A stretch of DNA of 64,000 nucleotides from assembly GCA_964058805.1 (NCBI GenBank), contig CAXKVV010000580.1, positions 62,001 through 126,000 of the forward strand, in the 5' to 3' direction. Below, in pieces: positions 1 through 9,852 of this stretch. The notes under the pieces were generated by a model. That model did not search any database and had not been told where the DNA came from. It worked only from the letters and a program-made list of their open reading frames with translations. Position 1 is the stretch's first letter. The number at the start of each line of letters is the position of its first letter. A program made the translations under genes and the position numbers. Source of the stretch: Schoenoplectus triqueter (Eukaryota > Streptophyta > Magnoliopsida > Poales > Cyperaceae).

Positions 1-135
1 CCGAGTAATGGTCAGGTTTGATGAGGGATTTTAGATGGTCGAGTTTAAAAATCTTAATTTTTAAGGGGTGAACCCGGTCTTTATCAAGTTTTTCGGACTC
101 TAAGGACTGTATAAGAGTCAACAGGTAAGGGCCTG

Positions 136-185
<50 letters not shown>
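136..185. repeat. (TA)n-(GA)n compound microsatellite
   Basis: An alternating AT tract (136-158) runs straight into a GA tract (159-185). It abuts the left end of the foldback element that starts at 186. A similar TA/GA mix flanks the second foldback element near 33.96 kb, so the microsatellite may travel with the element or mark its preferred target. Confidence 0.95.
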
Positions 186-189
<4 letters not shown>

Positions 190-572
190 GCTACGATGCT
201 ACGGGTAGCACGGATGATCCGTGTGCTACGGACCGTTTCTTCATCTTCGAAGTTCAAATAGTCGAACCGACCGGTCAAAATATTTTTCATATACAAATCT
301 AGTTGGGGACTAAATTTTATATTTTTTAGAATTTTTTAAGATAGCTAGAAAATGACTATTTTTGAATGACTCATAATAATTAAATCAACTGATTTTCTAG
401 CTATCTTAAAAAATAGTAAAAAAAAAATCTAAAAATTATAAAATTTTATCTCCAACTAGATTTTCATATGAAAAATATTTTGACCGTTCGGATCGACTAT
501 TTGAACTTTGAAGATGAAGAAACAGTCCATAGCACACGTGTCATCTGTACTACGCGTAGCACCGTAGCCAAA
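186..572. mobile_element. Foldback MITE, about 387 bp, near-perfect inverted repeat
   Basis: The left half reads TTTGGCTACGATGCTACGGG onward and is mirrored by the right half ending GCGTAGCACCGTAGCCAAA. The arms pair over about 175 nt each, including the AAATATTTTTCATAT and AGATAGCTAGAAAAT blocks, with scattered mismatches. No open frame fits a protein. The transcript would fold into one long hairpin, so it could feed small-RNA production (inference). No clear target duplication is visible because both flanks are microsatellite. Confidence 0.85.
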
Positions 573-1165
573 TTATATATATATATATATAATGTTAATT
601 TATATTTTATATAATAATATTAAATTATATTTTTCTGTTTTGACATTTTATTTTATTTTTTTAATTTTCAGATTTTTAAGTGTAATTAATATAAAATATT
701 AAAGAAAAAAATCTGAGAAGGACATCGGAAAAGATCGAGTTTGATAAGGATATAGAATAATTTGCTTTTTAAAAACTGAGTCTGAATATTATTATTAAAA
801 AATGATTAGATTAATTTTTTGAGGACCGAATAAAAATTAATTTTTTTAAAAAACCATTTGAGCCGGATTCAAAAGTCGTGCTTTATAGACAGCAGCTGCC
901 TAGGCTTCTCTCTGTCATCCATTCCCACATTGCCCCTCTTTCTCTCTCATAATTGTTTAACGAATAAATATTAGAAATATTATTAGAATCCCCGCGGTGT
1001 CATCCCCATGAAAAATCTCCATACTTCTCTTTCCTTTTTTTGTCTGATACTTTTCTCTTTCCTATTTTATCACCGCCTTAATAAAGAGATGCCTCTTTTC
1101 ATATAATCTTTTTTTTTTAAATCTAAATATCCTTCATTTTAATTTTCGAACGAACAATTAGCCTC
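573..1165. other. Gene-free AT-rich intergenic stretch
   Basis: A short TA tract follows the foldback element (about 575-591). The rest is AT-rich with a pyrimidine-rich patch near 900-1100. I see no coding exon or RNA gene. Confidence 0.6.
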
Positions 1166-1168
1166 TAA

Positions 1169-1444
1169 GAGCATCCGCATCCCATTGTCAAATTGACTGT
1201 CAAATCTCATTTGACAATTATCATTTAAATTTCAGGGATGCAGAGACTAAGCAAAATTAGACAATTGCCTAAATTTGATAGTCCGTTTGACAAACCACGT
1301 CAGCGTAAAAGCAGAAAATTAATTACGAAAGTGCCATTTTGATAATTTCATTCTATTCAGGGATGCCACTCTTAAAATGAATTGTCAATTTGATGATGTG
1401 ACATAAAAAATTAATTTTGACAATCGGCACCGATGCGGATGCTC
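1169..1444. mobile_element. Tourist-like (PIF/Harbinger) MITE, 276 bp
   Basis: The terminal inverted repeats are GAGCATCCGCATC at the left and GATGCGGATGCTC at the right. They are flanked by the 3-bp duplication TAA (1166-1168 and 1445-1447), the pattern of PIF/Harbinger-derived MITEs. Internally the element carries repeated TTTGACAAT-type words and no coding capacity. Confidence 0.88.
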
Positions 1445-1447
1445 TAA

Positions 1448-2040
1448 CAGATCCTCCCATGACTCTCTTTCACAATTGTTTGTTATAGTTTTTAAATAAT
1501 GAAGAGATATTAGTGAAGGCAAAAGAAAACACCATACACATGAAGAGGCACAAAAGAAGATCATGAGAAGACTTAGTCAATCTATCATTTCCGTCGTATT
1601 GCTTGAAATGATTTATTATCAGCATGTAACAATTATTTTTGTTGGTAAACATGTCTAATTTATCTCGTTACATACACGGATTATGAAATCCACTTGTGTC
1701 TTTGGACCATCTTAACCCATTGAATTCATTTGAATTTTTGAAAATATCTTTTGTTTTTTTATATTTTTTATCATCCAGAATGTGCTTTACATTAGTCAAT
1801 TTTTTGAACTGAGATGCGGGCAAAGGAAAAAAACAATTTTATTTATTTATTTATTTCGTTCTTTATCCTACAAAAGTTGGTCAATTAAATCCTTCTTATA
1901 TACTTCGTGTTTGTTCTGGCCATTCGATTTTATATTTAATTTGCAAAGACGTTTCATTTGTAAATATTTGGGAGCATCTTATTTTGATTTTTTTTCCTAA
2001 TTGATTGTGTTTCTTTTGTTTTCATCTGATTTTAGATTTA
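1448..2040. other. Gene-free AT-rich intergenic stretch
   Basis: The short open frames here (for example a 60-codon minus-strand one at 1470-1652) have no recognisable motif and no splice context. I see nothing functional. Confidence 0.5.
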
Positions 2041-2663
2041 ATTTTGGCTGGAGAGTGGTATAGATACTATAAATGTTTAGTTATTTCATAGCTATCAATA
2101 ATGACTCAAACGAGTATAAATAGAGCATTTGACAACCATAAATAAAAAATATATATACGTGGCACCTCTTATAAATAAATGTACAATATGTCTCAATGGA
2201 CAGTTAAATTTGTATAAATAAAAATTCAATATATATAAATAGTTCAAATTTAATCATCATGTTTTTGTTTTGATAAATTATTTCAAATAAGCGATGAAGT
2301 GTCATTCAACATCAAATATTAAAAGACATAACATCAAATATAAATAGCAAAAACAGTCACTATAAATAGCGTAGTACAAGTTATAAATGTGTTGCTAAAG
2401 AGACTATTTAAAGTCAACACCATTTAAATATACATATATATTGATGATTAATAATTAAATTGATATAAATAATTGTGTAACAAATATAAATAGTTAAAAA
2501 TGATTGGCTTCGTGTCTTTTTCGCTGATGCTCTTTGTACTTCTTATGGAGTGTTTTTTTAAGTCAAAATTTGAAATTTTTTTGGGATAAATAGTTGGGAC
2601 TAACTCTAAATAGCTATGATGCTAACACCTTTTTATCGTGGATCTGAATAATTATTTCTTTAA
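2040..2663. repeat. TATAAATA-rich region
   Basis: The word ATAAATA/TATAAATAG or a one-base variant occurs more than a dozen times in about 620 bp (for example near 2117, 2171, 2213, 2237, 2362, 2468 and 2490). It resumes beyond the inserted Mutator-like element at 5751-5785. The spacing is irregular, so this is not a simple tandem repeat. The words resemble TATA boxes, but no gene follows them. The region probably represents an older repeat later split by the element at 2673-5750. Confidence 0.55.
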
Positions 2664-3269
2664 TTATAAATAGAGTAGTGCTAATAGTACCCCAAATAAA
2701 ATCCCCCACTACCGTCCCCCATTATCCAAGCACGTGAAAAATGCAGTCAATGTCTTTGACCAGTCAATTTTCAGCCAACGATATTATCGACCTCATTCTT
2801 CTAGAAAGAATGACACTTTTGAGCAATAACAACGAAATAATTGGGTTAAAAGTGTTTATATTTTAATCAAAATTTACTATATTACAAATACATGTGTTCA
2901 TAAAATACAATTACCAAAACAGTACACTTATTTTTTGCAACTATATTACAATTGCATGTGTTCATAAAATATAATTAACAAATAATTTGTTTAAAAGTAT
3001 TTATATTTTAACCAAATTTCCCTATATTACAATTGCATGTGTTCATAATATACAATTACCACAAAATCAAATATCATACACTAAATTATATGTGCCAGCA
3101 ATCATATAAAGGTATACCATATACTAGTACACTAAATTCTTGCAACACTATCATAACACTACACTATATAATTTTTACCAGTACCGTAAAAAATATTTAT
3201 GTTTTATTAAAAAATAATTATAAATTACATACATGTTAAAAGTATATACAATTGTACCTTTATCCAAAT

Positions 3270-4350
3270 AAAGTTACAGTTTCTACCAGTAAACTATTTA
3301 TTGCATCAGTACTATAACAAAAGACACTGTACACCTAAATCTTTCATAAATTCAAAATACATGTATTTTCTTTCCAAGTACCTTATTGCAATCTGTACTA
3401 TTATCATTTTTCTTCACCAGTACAACAACAAGTGTTTATATTTTAATAAAAAATAAATATAATCTGCACTAATGTATTTATTATTGTAAATATACATCCT
3501 GTGAAACAAAAAACACTAAAATATACCTTCACATTATTAAGTATTTCTTTACCAGTACCCTAGAAAGTGTTTATATTTTACTAAAAATTAATTATATATT
3601 TGATTAATGTATTTATAATTAAAGCAATATAAAAAGGTTACAGTTTCTACCAGTAAACTATTTATTGCAACAGTACTATAACAAAAGACACTGTAGACCC
3701 AGATGTGTTTACATTATATCAAAAAGTAAATATAAACTGGACTCAGGTATCTATAATTGTAGAAGTATCAAAAAACTTATATACTCTACACATTAAGTGT
3801 TTATATTTTAATAAAAAGTAAATATAATCTGCACTAATGTATTTATTATTGTAAATGTACGGCCTGTGAAACAAAAAACACCAAAGTATACTTTCATATT
3901 CTTAAGTATTTCTTTACCAGTACCTTAGAAAATATTTATTTTTTACTAAAAAATAATTATATATTCGATTCATGTATTTATAATTAAAGCAGTATAAAAA
4001 AAATTACAGTTTCTACCAGTAAACTATTTATTGCACCAAAAACACCAAAGTATATTTTCACATTCTTAAGTATTTCTTTACCAGTACCTTAGAAAATATT
4101 TATTTTTTACTAAAAATTAATTATATATTTGATTCATGTATTTATAATTAAAGAAGTATAAAAAAAATTACAGTTTCTATCAGTAAACTATTTTTGCACC
4201 AGTACTATAACAAAAGACACTGTACACCCAGATGTGTTTATATTCTATCAAAAAGTAAATATAAACTGGACTCAGGTATTTATAATTGTAGAAGTATCAA
4301 AAAACTTATATACTCTACACAACTAACTATAACATTATCCCAAAATAACC
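3270..4350. repeat. Internal long-period repeats of the Mutator-like element
   Basis: A block starting TTACAGTTTCTACCAGTAAA recurs at about 3275, 3638, 3999 and 4167. The stretch with GGACTCAGGTAT and CTTATATACTCTACACA occurs at about 3739-3803 and again near 4269-4320. Blocks with GTGTTTATATTTTA recur throughout. Units are roughly 170 to 360 bp and diverged by point changes and deletions. Nothing here codes for protein. Confidence 0.75.
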
Positions 4351-4609
4351 TAAAATCAAGATTATCATTAATGTAACTATTAAATTTATAAAAACACAAA
4401 TCAGATAATATGTAAAGCAACTATTAGTATTAAGAGATGATCAGCGACAGTAAAGATAAATAATATTGATTAAAACCAACTTCCTAAACAAAATAACCAA
4501 ACTCAAAATATGATATTAAAAGGTTAATGGAATCAGTATTTTGACTAACAAGTTTCTAAGCCACTGATAATTTTCTAACTTCTGTCAATTCACAAAAAAA
4601 CATTGCTTA

Positions 4610-5155
4610 TTAGTAGTACTTTCTTTTCTCATTGTTAACATCAGTGAGAATTATGTAAGTCAGAACTGCACGGTCTTTCTTCACAACAAACTACAAAAAA
4701 ATAGAATAAAAAAAGAGAACATCAATTTTTTTTATCAGTAAGTTTCAATTGGAGAAACAATGCAATTAAAAAATACAAAAATTAGATTAAAACAAATAAA
4801 ATTTTGTACCTCATTAAATTGAAGAGGCTCATCTGTTACAATATAATGGAGATAACGAATAATATACAGTCCACAATCAGTTTCATTATCTTGCTTTGGA
4901 ATTTTTTGACCCCATTTTATTTCAACAGTATCCCAGATTTTTTTACCTAATAATTTTTACAAGTTAATAATGTGATGACATGAAACTGCATGATAAAAAA
5001 TAATTTTTGTAATGTTTGCACATACCAGTTCTCCATATCAGAAAATATCTAAACCATGAAATTGCAGCCTTGTGTAAATTTTCATAGTAACGATTCTTTG
5101 TATTCTGACCCAATGAATTATAATCAGAAGACCAGATCACACAACAATAAATTTT
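4610..5155 (-). pseudogene. ULP1-like (peptidase C48) protease C-terminal fragment
   Basis: Three exons join in frame on the minus strand: 5155-5026, 4946-4810 and 4678-4610 (stop TAA), 111 codons in all with GT donors and AG acceptors. The product contains a WSSDYNSLG segment, an aromatic-rich helix, then KQDNETDCGLYIIRY. The Q-x5-DCG motif with its Cys matches the catalytic Cys and oxyanion Gln region of ULP1-type SUMO proteases. The residue usually held by the catalytic Asp (the D of a DSL motif) is Asn here. The exon that should carry the catalytic His is not visible upstream. It is therefore best read as a captured or decayed gene end inside the MULE. The first two exons are more certain than the third. 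Confidence 0.7.
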
Positions 5156-5759
5156 CTAATTAATAATTTCAATCATAAAGATCAATACAAAAATAAATTG
5201 AAAGACAAATTGAATAAATCAACTAACTAAAAAATTAAAAGAAGGAACATAAATTTGAAAATGAAATAAGCAATTTATAGCAAAAGATTAATCAAATTTA
5301 AATTACCTAGAAGATCCTTCAGATTAGGGATAGTTGATTTTCACCGATTGCTTGTCTGACGAGATGCTTGAAGAACAATTAGCTGGAGAAAGAAGAGGAG
5401 AGCAAAATAAGATATATTCTCTATCTGACGAGATGCTTGAAGAATAAATCGCTGAAGAAAGAAGAACAACTAGAGAAGAGCTCAATTAGTTGATCAGAGA
5501 TAAAAGAGAAGAATGAGGGGAGATGTGAAATCGTTTATCAGAGAGGAAGGAGAGGAGAAGAAGGAAATAATAAGTAGGAGATTCATTGATTGGAAATATC
5601 GAAGAGAAAAAGGAAATTGAATAACTGTCTAATTAAGAGGTTTAAATACAACTAAAGCAACTCGTGTCGGAGTGAAAAAAAGATACACGTGCGTGTTTGT
5701 GCTGGGGACGCGTCGCGGGGACAGAAGTAGGGGGAAATTAAGATTTCCTCTTATAAATA

Positions 5760-7497
5760 ATAAGGTATATTTGTATAAATAGTTTTAAAGTTTGGACTGA
5801 AATTGTTATAGTAAACTCTTGGAGATAAATGAGGACTGAAAATAATTATCAGCTCCCTATGAACTTTCTAAATTATATTTAAATGTCAAAATTAAAGTTT
5901 TCTATCAAAAAAATATGTCTGTTTAAAGTTTGAATTATTCGTTAGTAAACTTTACTGAATTTCTTAAAAAAAAATTTTCATTTTTACATGCATGATTTAG
6001 AAAATATTTAAGTATCCATTCATTTGAGTTTTAAATTATTAAAATTATATTTTTAATTATTAAATTATTATAATGATACAAATGTATGTCAAAAATAATC
6101 TTATTATTTATTTATTTTTAAAAATAATTCTAATATTTTTATACATGATGGACCGACATTATTTTTTTTTCAAATCATATACGTAAAAAAAATATGATAG
6201 AACTTTAACAAAAAATTGTAATGAATAATTAAAACTTCAAACGGATATAATTTTTAATAAGAAACCCTCTTTTGGACGTTTAAATATAATCCAAAAATTT
6301 TGTGAAAAGATCTTCATATATAACATAAAATAATATATAATTAAGTTAAAAGATGTGAGTTGAACTCACACCCTTCAAATTAAAACCGAAGGACATAAGT
6401 TAAACTCAGCTCTTTAATCTCACTATGACACGTTCAATTATCACATATGAACTTAGAGTTGACAAGAGTTGAACTCACACTCTTAATTAGACTATTTGTA
6501 TAAATAATTTAATTCTTAAGTTATTTGTGTAGATTTATTTAATAGTAAGGTTGTTTAAGCAAAATTTCCCTTCTCGGATGGTGCGAGTTCGTTTCCATTT
6601 ATCACAAACAACGGAGACAACGAGGGTCGGACTTCTACTATTATTAAATAAAATTTTGAGAAGGATTTGTGGGACCCACTAGACAGCTGCGGCAGCAGTA
6701 CCAGTCTACCACTATCAGTCGACCACTAAATAGCCGTTAGTAACAGAAAAGATGAACATACTATCATGGATTGAGGCATTGAGCACAGGAGGTGCCATGC
6801 ATTTCAAGCCAAGACTCCTTGTTTTATATGAAAAAATGTGGTTCTTTTGGTCCCATTGTTGTTTTATAGAATTTGAGGGCCATACAGGATTACATTACAT
6901 TCTTACTTTGAAATGTTTTGTTTATTTAATCTGACTGTTCCAAAAAAAAAAAATCCATAGATAGTTTGGGCGAGGGGCATCACCTAACCCGGTAAGTTCA
7001 GGGAATAGAAAAAAAATTCTTGTTGAAATTTTTTTTATTTACTTTACTTAACCAGATTATCAAGCATATTCTTATTAAGAAAAAAGTAATTAAACAAATA
7101 ATGCATTTATTGCAGCATGATTATATGCAAGCAAATAGTTGGAGAGAAAATAATATTTTCACGTGTTAATCGGATGATCCCCGACTTTTTTTTTATGAAA
7201 TTCACAATATATAATATTGTCCAATTCATTCAAAATGTAACTCGTAAATAATTAAATGAAATTGGAATCGATAGTTTTGGATATAACAGAACAGATTAGC
7301 AAATTAATTTAATTACATTTAAATGAAATTGGATTGATAGTTCAGATTATGTTTGATGACGCTAAGATCAAATGACGGCAAATAGATAAAAAAACATTTC
7401 TTAAGTATGGATAAGGGTGCAACTTTTTTGCTTTTTTGATCGTCATACTCATTTTCAGTAAACGTTATGTAAGTTTATCAATGATTTCAAACAAGCT

Positions 7498-7500
<3 letters not shown>
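5760..7500. other. Gene-free intergenic stretch
   Basis: AT-rich sequence. Between 6355 and 6485 the phrase GTTGAACTCACAC or a close variant recurs, suggesting a small degenerate repeat. A CACGTG lies at 7160-7165. The 60-codon open frame at 6752-6934 has no recognisable motif and no exon context. Confidence 0.5.

Positions 7501-7547
<47 letters not shown>
7501..7547. repeat. (TC)n microsatellite
   Basis: An uninterrupted TC dinucleotide run of about 46 bases. Confidence 0.97.
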
Positions 7548-7552
<5 letters not shown>

Positions 7553-7599
7553 ACTCCGTCTCTAAGAAGGTACAATCATATAGTAAAATATGTAATAAG

Positions 7600-8137
7600 T
7601 AGGGTAGAAATGGATAGTACAATATTTGATATTATCTGATTCAAAAAATAATAAAAAATAGTTTATCCGTTTTGGCTATTATCTATTAGTACCCTACCGG
7701 TTCAACTATTATCCATCAATATCCTTATTACACAAAGGTATCCGATCTGATATTATCCGATTTTCTTCGAAAAATCTCATTATATATTTTTAGATATTTT
7801 GCATACAATATAAATATAACTAATTTTATATCTATTTTTTTGTTAATATATCATATTTTTTATAATTTATTGAGATATTAAAACTACTAATATAAAATAA
7901 TTAGTATTTAACTTCTATAATAAGTATTTAATTTTCATAATTAACGATTCTATCAAAAAATAATACATAATTATTTTTTAATAATATATATAATATTTTT
8001 ACTTAATATCCGTAAAATATCTATTTTTATTTGATATCCGTCAAATATCCAATATATATTAGAGATTATCTGTATCTAAAAAAATATATCAAATATGAAT
8101 ATCCATTATTTATCCGTATCTGATTCGTTTGCACCTG
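7600..8137. mobile_element. Possible non-autonomous hAT-like element
   Basis: The left end TAGGGTAGAAATGGATA and the inverse of the right end (CAGGTGCAAACGAATCAG) have the T/CAGG-G-G-AAA form of Ac-like hAT termini. Both are followed by repeated ATATCCG/TTATCCGA words pointing inwards. I could not find a convincing 8-bp target duplication, so the boundaries are approximate. No coding sequence remains. Confidence 0.45.
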
Positions 8138-8850
8138 AAATAACCCAAAACTCAATTATCACGTGCTAAATCCACACCAGACATAACAAGCCAACAACAA
8201 TTGAATGGTTAAATACAAATAAATCGAGATAAATCAAGTGATTGTCTAAACATGTAGTACGTGTTCGGCAACAATGGACAAAATCGGAATAATTTTATCA
8301 ATAACTTTGCTTGTAGAGGAAAGTATATTGCTGGAATAAGCAAAGTCCAGTAACAAATTTATGCAAGATTTCTACGTCACGTCAAACATTGATCCTGAAA
8401 TAAAAGATATTGCTGGAAAAATAAATTTCGAAAGAAAGATTAGATGTCGCAGAAAGTAGACGCTTAGAAATACCACATTTGTTAGGGGTGTTTCGTAAAT
8501 CGTTTCTTCTTCAAAGTAACAACTCCCAAGGTGGATAAACAAATGTCAGGATCCTCTCCAATTAGGGAGTAGGATTGGAGTATTTGAAGCAGATAATGAC
8601 AGTCAGTTTTGTCGTGTACCGTGATTGGATCCGACTTGAGAGGGACGCAACTGAGGAAAAAGAGGCCAGTGAAGCGACATGTGGGACAGCATTGTCATAG
8701 AGTGACTGAAGGTTGCGAACTTGCGATTACGAGCAACGGAGTAACCGACGCAAGTTGCTTCTTCGTATGAAAAGAAGCAGTGGCGAAACTGTGAATACCT
8801 TTTAAGTCCAGTGCCAATGAGATACTGGGGACTAAAACTAAAAATTTCAC
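8138..8850. promoter_or_regulatory. Upstream region of the CIP7-like gene, with a G-box
   Basis: This is the intergenic DNA before the inferred first exon of the CIP7-like gene. It contains a CACGTG G-box at 8160-8165, a class of site bound by bZIP and bHLH light-signalling factors. CIP7 is described as a light- and COP1-linked gene, so the site is of interest, but any role is inference. No other motif stands out. Confidence 0.35.
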
Positions 8851-8859
8851 ACTACCTCT

Positions 8860-9852
8860 CTCCTCGTCTTCCTCAATGCACTCCCTCTCACTAAAAGGAG
8901 TTCGAAAGGTTTGTATATATATTTTTTAAATTAATCCAGTGGCAGTATCTTGTTACAGTGTACAGTGTATTGCTTCCGAAGAGCAGAAAGAACTAGATTA
9001 CTGCGAACTAGGGTTTCTTTAGCCGGATCTGGTAAATATTTCAAACATATTTTTTAAACTGTTTTTTTGTTTGCTTTTTATTTTTTTAAATGTTCGAGAA
9101 TCCGGTGGAGCAGCCCAATGTTGTCGGTTGTGCGGCTAGTTTTCGTGCAGATATTGTCCTTTTGTTCTCTATCAATCGATGATTCGTGCAATTGAGACTT
9201 AGATCTTAGGAAATTTTCATTAATGGTGTCAATTATTCTTTATTGATCGATGTTAGGGGTTTGAGATCTGTGTCTGCATGTGCTTTAATCGAATAAAAGA
9301 ATTCTTGTTTTTATAACTTTAGCGGTTAGCACTGGAGTTTGAAGTGTGGATTGGTAATTTTTGGGGAGTTTTGTGTTCCTTTATACATCTGGCGTGGAGC
9401 ATTGTTGTTCCGCTTGTGATCTACTTCCAATTTTTTTTTTTTTGTCTGAGGTTAGAATTACTACATAATAGCGTAGTTCCATCTCTAGAATAGCTTGAGA
9501 AAATTGAGAAAGTAAAGTGAATGTTCATCACGTGTTTTATTTAATGCTTGTAATCTGTTATACTAAAAGCTGAAAGTAATGGTGCGATATCATGAACTAT
9601 TATTACTAATTTGCCTCCTGCATCTAATACAAAAATATCATTATAAATAGGAGCTACATACTTTTTGTTTTTGCTTTGCTTTGGGCATGGATATTGAATA
9701 ATTCTTTTTTCTCCTGCTTTACATTGAAGTCAGAATGACTTGATCGCTCTGATTAATGTTATTTGGTTGTTTTTGTTTATTGATTAGGTTTGTCTATGTT
9801 CAGTATGAAGTAATAACTTCTTTCAAGGGCTAATTCTTCATTGCTCTTGAAA
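8860..9852 (+). other. 5' untranslated exons and introns of the CIP7-like gene
   Basis: A pyrimidine-rich leader (about 8855-8908) ends at a GT donor (8909). A second noncoding exon ends at 9031, after the common plant leader word CTAGGGTTTCTTT. A third exon begins at 9788 after TTGATTAG and runs into the start codon at 9853. The layout is inferred from splice signals alone. Confidence 0.5.

Larger units (their letters stand above)
2673..5750. mobile_element. Mutator-like element (MULE), about 3.08 kb
   Basis: The element is bounded by a 9-bp direct repeat TTATAAATA (2664-2672 and 5751-5759), the duplication length typical of Mutator. The ends are imperfect inverted repeats: both start GAG, and a CCCCC-CTAC-GTCCCC block lies at 2701-2720 and, inverted, at 5715-5735. 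A CACGTG lies near each end. No mudrA transposase is visible. Instead the interior holds an array of noncoding repeats (3270-4350) and a minus-strand ULP1/C48-like gene fragment (4610-5155). Families of MULEs that carry ULP1-like genes are known in plants. The caveat is that TATAAATA is common in the flanks, so the duplication alone is weaker evidence than usual. Confidence 0.7.

Noticed and set aside
84..296. 70-codon minus-strand open frame
   Set aside because: It reads through the TA/GA microsatellite and the foldback element; the Ser-Leu and Tyr-Ile repeats come from dinucleotides.
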